From contig CM075186.1 in assembly GCA_037577475.1 (NCBI GenBank), positions 4,773,501 to 4,837,500 on the forward strand: a stretch of 64,000 bases of DNA. Direction: 5' to 3'. Below are positions 24,501 through 34,520 of this stretch, piece by piece (position 1 is the stretch's first letter; the number at the start of each line of letters is the position of its first letter). The notes beneath the pieces are model-generated. The model searched no databases and was not told where the DNA came from. It saw only the letters and a program-made list of their open reading frames with translations. The position numbers were made by a program, and so were the translations under genes. This stretch comes from Chaunax sp. Z400. Taxonomy: Eukaryota; Chordata; Actinopteri; Lophiiformes; Chaunacidae.

Positions 24501-25034
24501 GACAGTGAGTCATTACGATGTCAGGGCGAAGTGTACAAATGTTAAATGACTCCTTTAGGTCTGCAGGTCGACGTGGATCCAACCTGAAAAAGCAGATATT
24601 CACATTTAAAAGAAGTAACTTATATGCACATAAGAAGTGTATTGTGCTAATTTTCTGAATCTAACCTCTCGGTCTCAAGAGAAATCCAGCCGTGGTTAAG
24701 ACTGTTGGCAAAGGTTGTCCTTCTGAAAGGTCGTTTCAGGTCATCTGGCAGCAGGAAGAATTCTTTGGAAATGTCCAGAACACGATCGACCTATCCAGAC
24801 ACAGCAAGGGGAAAAGACGCATTTACCCTTCAATACTTTCATCAAACTAAATGCTACTTTTCACTTCAGTACTATTCTCACCTCCTCCTGAGTGATCCCA
24901 GTGTTCTCCAGAAAAACAAAGCCCACTTCTGTAAAACCTGTTTTCAACTCTTTGCTCAAGTTGCGCATCTGCTCCTCAGTAACATCTTTCTCTCTCAGGC
25001 TGTACGCGTCAAAGTCGATCACTGGGATGCTCAT
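21548..25034 (-). CDS. IPNS-like 2-oxoglutarate/Fe(II) oxygenase, copy 4
   Basis: Exons, in reading order: 24882-25034, 24666-24790, 24517-24583, 23458-23611, 22402-22544, 22160-22270, 21548-21721. They give 308 residues with the frame open. Iron ligands are His197, Asp199 and His253; Arg266-Gln-Ser268 is intact. It is among the more divergent minus-strand copies: exon 3 reads FNICTLRPDI, exon 5 starts NDESGTTLRT, exon 7 has PPVGDSN where the others have PPAGDSN, and the C-terminus is LLKRLYAAYE. Intron 3 holds a MITE (23776-24271). Its E-box counterpart is degenerate (CATTTG), with CCAAT at 25170-25174. Role as for copy 1. Confidence 0.9.
23776..24271. mobile_element. CpG-rich foldback MITE in copy 4 intron 3
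   Basis: Ends GCCCCATTCA (23776-23785) and TGAATGGGGC (24262-24271). Inverted similarity extends about 110 bases inward through CCTGTTGCGCCTTTAT and GTAATGGGGTGTCAGTTTGT. It has a non-coding, CpG-rich centre and is absent from the equivalent introns of the other copies. Confidence 0.8.
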
Positions 25035-25210
25035 TTTAAAAAGAAAAAGTGTGTCTGAAAGCAGACAGAGGCAGAACTGAAGGAGATCTCACATCCAAGA
25101 CAGCGCAAGTTTATGAGAAGTTTCTGTCTGGGTCTGTGATTTCATCCGTCTGTCATTTGACGCCTCCAGCCAATAGAAAAATAGGTCATAACTACACAGA
25201 AATCAATAAT

Positions 25211-25338
25211 TCACTCATTCATCTTCTGTAACCGCTTCTCCTGTGTCGGGTTGCGGGGGGACTGGAGCCTATCGCAGCTGACTTTGGGTGGGAGGCGGGG
25301 TCCACCCTGGTCAGGTCGACAGTTCATCACAGGACACA
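25211..25338 (-). repeat. Truncated SINE, inverted
   Basis: The 3' half of the same SINE family as 301-663, reversed: a (GAAT)n complement, then the CCGCTTCTCCTGTG and GGCGGGGTCCACCCTGG blocks. It interrupts the promoter-distal flank shared by copies 3 and 4. Confidence 0.8.
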
Positions 25339-25999
25339 GAGTTTGATTAATTATCTTAAATTTTTTTTGATTTGAAGCTGTAGTTGCTCGTCATTACAAA
25401 GAAAATCAACTAAAACACGACAAACAAAAATTAATTAGACAATGCAAAATAGTTATCCATTTTCTGTAATATAGCCTATTTCTATATTTTTTAATTTATT
25501 CTCTGCACCACTGTAAATGAAATGAAGTAAAAAAGGAGAGGTGAATTTTACCTTGTCTCTGTCACAGAAGATGAAAAACCTGAATTAAATTCAAACAAGA
25601 GTTTTATTTTTTTTTCCATGACCCTTTCAAAAAGGTTAAATTTGTCAAACACTTGTATTGAATTCATGAAACTGTTTAACTGCACACAGTTAAAATGAGG
25701 ACAATAAAGTAAATGTGCTTGTTGATTTAAGGATTGTGTCTCTTTGGTATCACACACATTGGTTCTCTGATTATTAAAAAACAAACAAAACACAGTCATA
25801 TTCAAAGCACAATTAAAAATGTAAAGATACTGAGATTAATACTGTGATTAAAAGCGACATATGCAACATTTTGGCAAAAGTATAGCTCTGATTAAATATA
25901 ATTAAGGTCTTTGCATACATGTCTTTAAAGCTCAGCAAAAAATGACAACATGTTTATTATCAATAATTGGTTATGAATGAACTGATATCTTCAGTTTTG

Positions 26000-28900
26000 T
26001 TAATATGTGCCATCTAAGCGTTCAGTGAGGTAAGTCTGTCCTGTTATTGGTGGGTATTTGTTGGAGCCGTCCAGGCAGGTGATCAGAGCTTCATCATCCG
26101 GATGGAGGAAGAAAGCTAAACACTGACGTGTGTTGGAGTCTCCAGCAGGGGGCAGCAACACTCTGTGGGGCTGAGGGACAAGACAAGTACAAGAAGAAGA
26201 AGACTTCACATATAAATCCTTTTTTTTGGTGTCACTTCATGAATTCATTCTGATCTTAATTGTACTCTTCTTTCAAGAGGTCCATGTGTGTAAAGATGAT
26301 GCTGTAACAGTTGTGCTGAAGCCTTATTTATTGATTTTTGAAATAGTTTATTTTCACAATTTCTATGCCAATTGAATATCAGCTATTAATTATACTCTTT
26401 ACTGTTAGATTACTATAAGTTACTCAGATGGTGTTGTGGAATTCAATATACATGTCAATATACTTTAATATAATATAACTTTAGTGTGAACCTCTGTATA
26501 ACCACTGTATGACCTTATAGTCATGCAGTTCTGTGTGCGGGAAGTGAGGTGCGTACATCCTGCTGGAGTTGATCAGTTGGTCAGCACCCTTCCAAATGTC
26601 ATTGTGTGCGTATATCTTCCATATCTGTGTACATGGCCTCATGCTCATGTTTATTTACCCTTCCAAATGTCATTGTGTGCATATATCTTCCATATCTGTG
26701 TACATGGCCTCATGCTCATGTTTATTTACCCTTCCAAAGGTCAGTGTGTGCTGACCAACTGATCAACTCCAGCAGGATGTATGCACCTCACTTCCCGCAC
26801 ACAGAACTGCATGACTATAAGGTCATATAGTGGTTATACAGAGGTTCACTCTAAAGTTATATTATATTAAAGTATATTGACATGTATATTGAATTCCACG
26901 ACAATAGAGCATCATATATTTATCCTTTATTTTATTGACTTTGAAAGGTTTTGTAAATCTATCATACCTTGAGGACTTCTTGGAGACCAGTTTGACCTGA
27001 CTTTTTATAACTGAGCTATATGTCATTGTAAAAGAGAGTTGAATCCACCAAAGCCTTTTTATTCAGATGTGACATTTATCTGTAAAACCCACCGCAGAGA
27101 TAAACTGATCGTTGGTCCAGCGCTGCATCAGGTCAGCGATATTGATGAGGACGGCTCCAGGGACGACGGGAACATCGATATATTCACCTGAACGTGCAAG
27201 CACCTGTAGATTAACAAGAGTCAGGTCAATTACATGCCTGGAGGGTTATTTTTGTAGATGTAGAGCAAAGGCTTCACTTGGTTTTAAAAGTGGAAAATAT
27301 TGCTGTATAATATTGCTATTATTGTTTGCCTCTACAGAGGAGTAGATGTCGGCAGGACTACCTGCAGACCTTCATTCTTCTGAAACAACAGGGTGATGCT
27401 GCCAAAGTCTGAATGTACTCCACATCTCATCTGACCCTCCTTCACTTTCTCACTGTTTACTGGAGGGTAGTACAGAGTCCGAAGTGTAGTGGCATTCTCA
27501 TCAGCTAGAGGAGACACAACAACAATGTTAAAACCTGCCTCATACATTAGTATCAAAGGAATTTATATCCACCTTCAGATGCATTACAGTACTGGGAGTT
27601 AGAGGATTTTTGGCTGCGATACTCTAAGGCTTGGGTTGTCTGAGGATGTATGTTTGTACAGTAAATGTGAGTCTGTGGGGTACACAGAGGGGCTGATCTG
27701 TCTTCCACTCGTATACATTTTTGGTGGTGTGTTGACGGCCGTTCCCAGCGCCAGAGGAACATGACTGATGAGACATTTGGTTTTAATATGCAGGCACTGC
27801 ACACACCCCAGGAACACCTACCCTCTCACACGCACAAAGATCAGCCACGCTTTCTCTTTATTAACACCGTCAGTGTGCACTGTGCACTTTCATTGTATGT
27901 CTATCTAGGCTGCACAAATGCTCTTAATGAGAAGCAGGTTTTCCTTAAAAAATACTTAGCAAAGGACACTTCTTTGATACCAAGAATCCTTATTTCTACG
28001 ATTTATTTTCTAATAATGCATTGTTCTGTTTTCTTACAGGATACGTTTAATTAAAAGTCATCTTATTGATGTTTATTTACTCGTGTGATTTTTTTTATGA
28101 CTCTTGATTGTGGTGTTTTGGACATACTTCCTACAAAACGATGAGCACTCAGGAACACCTGGGGGTCCAGGCCCAGACTGTGGGCCATCACTGTCAGCAC
28201 CCGCAGACCCAGCTCTTTACAGCGGAGATAGAAAGCAGTTTGGATCTCCTGGAACCCTGCTGCAGCACCTGAAGGCCATTTCTAAAGCCGAGGAGAAAAT
28301 AATTAGAACCTGAGAGATGCTGGATTTGTACAGCTGCAACTGGTACAAACAAAAACATCTAATAAGTCAATATTAATTTTAACATAAACACATTACATAA
28401 GAACAATGAATTTGATAAAGAGTCCTTAAAATGGCCTTAAAAGAATTACAGTAAATATATGGACTAGATAGGACCTTTGAAAAATAAAGTCTCAGGTGGA
28501 CATGAAATTGGGACAAAAATATATTTACCTATGATAAATCAATATCGGATGAAAATACTGGCAGACCGACTGGCATTACCAATTTGGCTACAAATCAGAA
28601 ATATTCAGAAATAGTTTACTGATTCCTGAAAAGAAAATGTAGAAAAATAGAACAGGGTAAAACAGAACTATCTCAGGGAAAGTAAACCCTATTGGGCAAT
28701 TAGTATTTTGAGTTCATAACTGCGTATTACCTGTGGAATAGAGTGAAATCAATCTTCCAGTATTTTATATGACTAAGCTCCTGAAGCAGGGGTGGAAGAA
28801 GTAGTATTGAGTAAAAGTACTATATAGTTGTATATGAGTAAAATGATCCTAGTTTACATTCCATCTCTGTTGAGTCATTACCATGCCAGGGTGAAGTGAC

Positions 28901-29391
28901 GACACGTTAAATGCCTCCTTCAGGTCCGCAGGTCGGAGCTGATTCAACCTGAAAAGCAGTTCTGCAAATTCAAAACGAGTGGATTGTGCAGATAAGTGTG
29001 CATTTTGTTCATTTTCTGATTCCTACTTCTCGGTCCCAATAGGCACCCAGCCGTGATGGGGACTGTTGGCAAAGGTTGTCCTGCTGAAAAGTTGTTTCAG
29101 TTCATCTGGCTGCAGGAAGAATTTCTTGGATATGTCCATAACACGATCCACCTATCCGGACACAGCAGGGGGGGGAAAGACGCACTTCACCTTAAACTCT
29201 TTCAACAAACTAAATGCAACTTTTCGCTTCATTCTCACCTCCTCCCGAGTGATCCCAGTGTTCTCCAGAAAAACAAAGCCCACTTCTGTAAAAGCTGTTT
29301 TCAACTCTTTGCTCAAGTTGCGCATCTGCTCCTCGGTAACATCTTTCTCTCTCAGGCTGTACGCGTCGAAGTCGATCACTGGGATGCTCAT
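26000..29391 (-). CDS. IPNS-like 2-oxoglutarate/Fe(II) oxygenase, copy 5
   Basis: Exons, in reading order: 29239-29391, 29027-29151, 28882-28948, 28128-28281, 27362-27504, 27093-27203, 26000-26170. They give 307 residues with the frame open. Iron ligands are His197, Asp199 (context CGVHSDFG, Val replacing the usual Glu before His) and His253. The motif at 266-268 is Arg-Gln-Cys. Exon 3 ends HPGM instead of HPDI. The exon 6 donor is GTGGG, where the others have GTGAG. Intron 6 carries a 472-bp foldback element absent from its closest relative, copy 6. CACGTG/CCAAT lies upstream, followed by a decayed lipase 5' end. Role as for copy 1. Confidence 0.9.
26432..26903. mobile_element. Foldback element with internal 71-bp tandem repeats
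   Basis: Arms of about 150 bases are almost perfect inverted repeats (ends TGTTGTGGAATTC and GAATTCCACGACA). The centre carries a 71-base unit that restarts at 26587, 26658 and 26729. In copy 6 the flanking bases CAGATGG and AGCA are adjacent, so the whole block is an insertion in copy 5. No clean target duplication is visible. Overlapping short ORFs here come from the repeats. Confidence 0.85.
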
Positions 29392-29510
29392 TTTAAAAAG
29401 AAAAAATGTGTTTGAAAGAAGACAGAGGCAGAATTGTAATATCTTCCACAGCGCAGGCTGAGCGAGACTTTAGGAATGTGTCTGTCTGGTACGTTCGGTC
29501 ATCATCATGT

Positions 29511-29531
29511 CACGTGACTCTTCCAGCCAAT
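29511..29531 (+). promoter_or_regulatory. CACGTG plus CCAAT upstream of copy 5
   Basis: CACGTG at 29511-29516 within GTCACGTGAC, and CCAAT at 29527-29531, about 120-140 bases before the copy 5 start. They lie between the gene and a lipase 5' relic that starts at about 29575 in the other direction, as expected for a shared divergent promoter. Confidence 0.5.
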
Positions 29532-29574
29532 AGTAAAAAAAAAAGGTCATAGCTACACAAAGTTACATGACAAT

Positions 29575-29990
29575 TGAAGAATCTGTTACTTTTGGATGAA
29601 GTTTGCAGGTAAGGTGGAGGTGAGATGTCAGTTCAATACCAATCTTTTTTTTAATTTTACATTTCAACAAACTGAGTTAGTTTCTGCGGTGGATTTATAC
29701 TGTCTGGAATCTGTCGACGATGGCAATTACCAAATACACGATTAGTCACTACGTTTTAACGTAAATATATATATTCTCTCTCTTGTTTTGCCTTGATTAT
29801 TTTAAGATGTTGATTTTGCAGTTGTATTTCCAGGTTTTCGCTCAGTTTCTTTCATGACAGATACACGATGTCCACTTCATGACCTGTTGTTGTGTTTGCA
29901 TCTTATTTAAACACCACTGATTTTGTAAATTCAAAATCAACCAAACGTCTGCAGACTTCTCCTTTACTTTGTGACTTTTTTTTTCATATT
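29575..29990 (+). pseudogene. Patatin-like lipase 5' relic (UTR and intron 1, exon 1 lost)
   Basis: About 29590-29710 matches the 5' leader of the intact lipase (34390-34515), including GTTTGCAGGT and a GTGGATTTATACTGTCTGGA-like block. About 29765-29985 matches lipase intron 1 (34880-35090; CATCTTATTT, CACCACTGATTTTGT). The coding exon 1 between them is deleted. The relic lies head to head with copy 5, as the intact lipase does with copy 6. Confidence 0.7.
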
Positions 29991-29994
29991 GCAG

Positions 29995-30198
29995 TGCGCT
30001 GTACCTGGACAGGGGGAGACGGAAGACTACGAGCTGAGAAGCTGCATAAATGTTGTATTAGTGAAGCTGCAAAGCTTGTGTAGTTCTTTATACGTTAACT
30101 CTGACTCTTACCTAAACGTCATCATTGATGCCGTCACTGAGAGAACCAACACACTGGTAGCCAGAGAGGCGACTGCTGCAAAGACTTATTTCTTATGA
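29995..30198 (+). other. Unidentified terminal-exon-like sequence
   Basis: A polypyrimidine tract and CAG acceptor (ending 29994) precede an open frame of about 67 codons that ends in TGA at 30196-30198, with AATAAA ten bases later (30208-30213). The reading contains GETEDYELRSC and IIDAVTERTNTL. I do not recognise the family. It sits where lipase exon 2 should be, behind lipase intron 1. The second half is duplicated at 16391-16560. It could be a terminal exon of a lost neighbour gene or a captured exon. Confidence 0.4.
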
Positions 30199-30435
30199 TA
30201 TTCGTTTAATAAAGTAGTTACATTTGTCGCAGTCATTGTGGTGAATTCATGGAAATGTTACACAATGTTTTATTCAAAGCACAAAGAAAAATGTATAAAT
30301 TATGTATAATTTTGGTAAAAGCAACTCTCTGAGACATGATAAAAGATTTTCAAGCCACCTGTTTAAAGCTAAGCAAAATTACAACACATTCATAATCAGC
30401 TGTTGGTTATGAATGAACTGATTTCTTCAGTTTTG

Positions 30436-33054
30436 TTAATATGTGCCATCTAAGCGTTCAGTGAGGTAAGTCTGTCCTGTTATTGGTGGGTATTTGTTGG
30501 AGCCGTCCAGGCAGGTGATCAGAGCTTCATCATCCGGATGGAGGAAGAAAGCTACAGACTGACGTGTGTTGGAGTCTCCAGCAGGGGGCAGCAACACTCT
30601 GTGGGGCTGAGGGACAAGACAAGAAGAAGAAGAAGACTTCACATATAAATCCTTTTTTTAGTGTCACTTTATGAATTCATTCTGATCTTAATTGTACTCT
30701 TCTTTCAAGAGGTCCATGTGTGTAAAGATGATGCTGTAACAGTTGTGCTGAAGCCTTATTTATTGATTTTTGAAATAGTTTATTTTCACAATTTCTATGC
30801 CAATTGAATATCAGCTATTAATTATACTCTTTATTGTTAGATTACTATAAGTTACTCAGATGGAGCAACATATATTTATCCTTTATTTTATTGACTTTGA
30901 AAGGTTTTGTAAATCTATCCTTGAGGACTTCTTGGAGACCAGTTTGACCTAACTTTTTATAACTGAGCTATATGTCATTGTAAAAGAGAGTTGAATCCAC
31001 CAAAGCCTTTTCATTCAGATGTGACATTTATCTGTAAAACTCACCACAGAGATAAACTCATCGTTGGTCCAGCGCTGCATCAGGTCAGCGATATTGATGA
31101 GGACGGCTCCAGGGACGACAGGAACATCGATATATTCACCTGAATGTCCACACACCTGTTGGTTAACAAGAGTCAGGTGGTTCTTATTGTAGATGCAGTG
31201 CAAATGCTTCGCTTCATTTTAAGAGAGGAAAATATCATTTGTAATCTGTCTTGCATTTTGAGTAGATGTCAGAAGGAGTACCTGCAGACCTTCATTCTTC
31301 TGAAACAACAGGGTGATGGTGCCATAGTCTGAATGTTCTCCACATCTCAACTGACCCTCCTTCACTTTCTCACTGTTTACTGGAGGGTAGTACAGAGTCC
31401 GCAGTGTTGTGGCATTCTCATCAGCTAGAGGAGACACAACAACAGGTAAAATCTGCCTGGTATATTAGTATCACAAGAGATTACATTGACCTTATGATTC
31501 ATTTCAGTACTGGGAGTTAGAGGATTTCTTTGGCAGTGATATAAGAAGAAGAAGGTACTCTAAGGCTTGTTTGAGGATACATGTTGTTACAGTAAATATG
31601 AGCCTGGGGTACACATAGGGTCTAATCTGACTCCCACAAAGCTGCATAATATTGAAATTCACAAGTATAGTGGAAGTACTTTGACTTTTTACTTAATTAT
31701 ACACCTTCAGTAAATATACTTAGTTACATTCCACCTTTGAATATGAGACACATTTTCTGAACACTAGATAAACAAGATAGAGTCACAGTGTTGCCTCATA
31801 TCAGCTGCTCTTGACTCATTAATTCTCTTAAATGAAACACAGTTTAAACCCCAGCAATGACATCACACTCCACAGAGAGAGCAGTGGGTGTGGTACTTTT
31901 TACATACTTCCTACAAAACGATGAGCACTCAGGAACACCTCAAGGTCCAGGCCCAGACTGTGGGCCATCACTGTCAGCACCCGCAGGCCCAGCTCTTTGC
32001 AGCGGAGGAAGAAAGACGTATGGATCTCCTGGAACTCTGCTAAAGCACCTGATGGCCATTTCTAAAGCAGAGGAAATATTTAGAGCCTGAGAGTTGTTGA
32101 ATTTGTACTATACTGATACTGGCAAAATATCTATTAAATAACGGTTCATATTAATTTAACATAAGCAGATAAGGAAAATAAGTTTGGTACTCAGCAAATA
32201 TACAGTATGGACTGGTTACAATCTTGAAAAATCTGGTGGACATAATAAAAAATACAAACAAAATTAAAATTGGGGAGTAACTTTGAACTCCAAACTGTTT
32301 TCCTGTCAAATATTCATGTAGAATAAATATTCCAGCCTGTTATATGACCAAGCAATAAATTCTGAAGCTAGGGTTGAAGAAGTTTTCTTGAGTAAAAGTA
32401 CAAGAACCTTGAATTGTAGGCAACCTAAGTAAAGTACTTGAGTAAATGTCCGTTACATTCCACCGCTGTTCAAAGGTCTGTTGTATAAAATGAACAAAGT
32501 CAAACTGTGATAGTGAGTCGTTACGATATCAGGGTGAAGTGAAGATACGTTGAATGCCTCCTTTAAGTCTCCAGGTCGAAGTGGATTCACCCTGAAAAGC
32601 AGTTTTTCATTATTACAATGAGTCATTGTTGTAGATAAGAAGTGTTTTTTCCATTTTCTCATTCCTACCTCTCGCTCTCAATAGACACCCAGCCATGCTT
32701 ATAATTGTTGGCAAAGGTTGTCCTCCTGAAAGGTCGTTTCAGTTCATCTGGCAGCAGGAAGAATTTCTTGGATATGTCCATAAGACAGTCCACCTATCCA
32801 AAGTCCAAGGACACCAGGAAAAAAAGACGCATTTTACCTTAAACTCTTTCAACAAGCTAAATGCTACTTTACATTTTGGTATTATTTAGTATTATTCTCA
32901 CCTCCTCCTGAGTGATCCCAGTGTTCTCCAGAAAAACAAAACCAACTTCTGTAAAAGCTGTTTTCAACTCTTTGCTCAAGTTGCGCATCTGCTGCTCAGT
33001 AACATCTTTCTCTCTCAGGCTGTACGCGTCAAAGTCGATCACTGGGATGCTCAT
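30436..33054 (-). CDS. IPNS-like 2-oxoglutarate/Fe(II) oxygenase, copy 6
   Basis: Exons, in reading order: 32902-33054, 32669-32793, 32525-32591, 31908-32061, 31282-31424, 31045-31155, 30436-30606. They give 307 residues with all splice sites GT-AG. Iron ligands are His197 and Asp199 (CGEHSDYG) and His253; Arg266-Gln-Ser268 is intact, so it should be active. It is the most compact copy (2.6 kb). It lies head to head with the intact lipase at 34521, but a 1.1-kb insertion (33158-34294) separates its first exon from the CACGTG-like/CCAAT element. Closest relative by flanks is copy 5. Role as for copy 1. Confidence 0.9.
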
Positions 33055-33157
33055 TTTAAAAAGAAAAAGTGTTTGAAAGTAGACGGAGGCAGAGCTACAG
33101 GAGATCTAACACCACGGATTGCGCAAAATGTATACAGTTGCTGTAAGGGGCTGTGAT

Positions 33158-33595
33158 CTTGCGTTGCCAGATCCTGCGAGAGAAACAAGCCCATAGAAGC
33201 CCTCCTTTTTTTTAAAAATGAGAGAGGCCGCTTGATCAGGTTATAATATGTGGCTTAGTTTTGCATTTCATAAGCAAACATTATGAAATCACTGCAACTT
33301 TACCTTTTATATCATTCTCTGGAGGACGACAAATGCGTCTGATTGATTTTTTTCAATGCAGAGATATTTTATTATTTACCCGCCACAATTAGAAGCAACA
33401 CACACGGGTATAGTGAACAAATGTGAAAATTAAAGGAAGTCTATTAACTATCATGTTTATTTTTTGCTTTGGATTGTGTCGCCCAATACATCCACCCATT
33501 TTAGTAATAATAAATAATAAAACTTAGATAATTTTTAAGGGAACGCCGTCTTTATGGATGATCTGGTTCGATTATTATATCTTCAAGTTTATTTT

Positions 33596-33635
<40 letters not shown>

Positions 33636-34294
33636 ACGGCTGGGTGAGCTACATTGACTTTAAACAAGAGAGAGAGTTGAGCACAGTCACGTGAACTCAT
33701 CAGCTTCTCTCAACAGGAATGTTTTATTTCAAGGTGAAAAGAAGAAATGAGGGAGGGTTTTCAGCTCTACCTCTCTACGTTGGGTTCTTTTAGTGTTAAT
33801 AATAAACAGCAGCTATAAATGTAACTTGTGAGTGACTCTAGCCGCTGATAGGCCTACGCATTCAACAGCTGGAAACTAACACGATTCTGGAGACTCTGTT
33901 TAAAGGCAATTAAATGCATGTTGCTCATTGACAATTAATCAATTTAGCTGTAGTCCACAAAACCTGATTATTTGTTTAGATTATTGGCTGCCATCTCCGG
34001 CAGATCTACCTGCAGACTGACCGACGTCACTAGACACGCCTACATCATGATCCACCCACCCTGGGGGTTAAAGATCTAAGGGGGTGTGTCCGGTTAATTT
34101 CTGAGATTGTAGCTTTTCCACATTTTCGCTGATGAACGTGACGTGCCTGTGTCGACGTAAATGGGTTGTTGTACCAGGATGACGTTGTAAACAAGACCCC
34201 CCAAAAAATGCAGCGCACCACTACTAATATTGATGAGCAACTCCATAGAAAAATAAGGCCAAAGTTCCTTACAATAAGTGGACTTGGCAACACC
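33158..34294. mobile_element. hAT-like non-autonomous insertion
   Basis: The ends carry inverted GTTGCCA blocks (CTTGCGTTGCCAGATCC left; the complement of GGACTTGGCAACACC right). They are flanked by an 8-base direct repeat GCTGTGAT (33150-33157 and 34295-34302). In copies 3 and 5 the flanking promoter sequence is uninterrupted. A (GA)n tract lies inside at 33599-33632. No transposase was found. The 8-base duplication points to hAT. Confidence 0.75.
33599..33632. repeat. (GA)n microsatellite
   Basis: An uninterrupted AG/GA dinucleotide run inside the hAT-like insertion. Confidence 0.95.
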
Positions 34295-34313
34295 GCTGTG
34301 ATGTCATTATTTT

Positions 34314-34336
34314 GTCATGTGACGTTTCATACCAAT
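34314..34336 (+). promoter_or_regulatory. CATGTG plus CCAAT, lipase/copy 6 intergenic element
   Basis: GTCATGTGAC at 34314-34323 and CCAATAGGAA from 34332, about 185-205 bases before the lipase start codon. Order and spacing match the elements upstream of copies 3, 5 and 7. The hAT-like insertion leaves it on the lipase side, more than 1.2 kb from copy 6. Confidence 0.5.
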
Positions 34337-34520
34337 AGGAAATGAGAGCACAACGACACAAAACTACATTACAATTGATTATCTTGTCACTTTTAGAGGA
34401 TGTTTGCAGGTGAGGAGGAGGCGAGGAGCCTGTCGATCCCCATCATTTTAATTTACGTTTCAACAAGTTTAGTTTGCTCCTGTGGTGGTTTTGTAGAGTC
34501 TGGACTATTGTTTGTGGAAG

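Noticed and set aside
26523..26830. Three overlapping Cys/His-rich small ORFs
   Set aside because: Explained by the inverted arms and 71-base tandem units of the foldback element.
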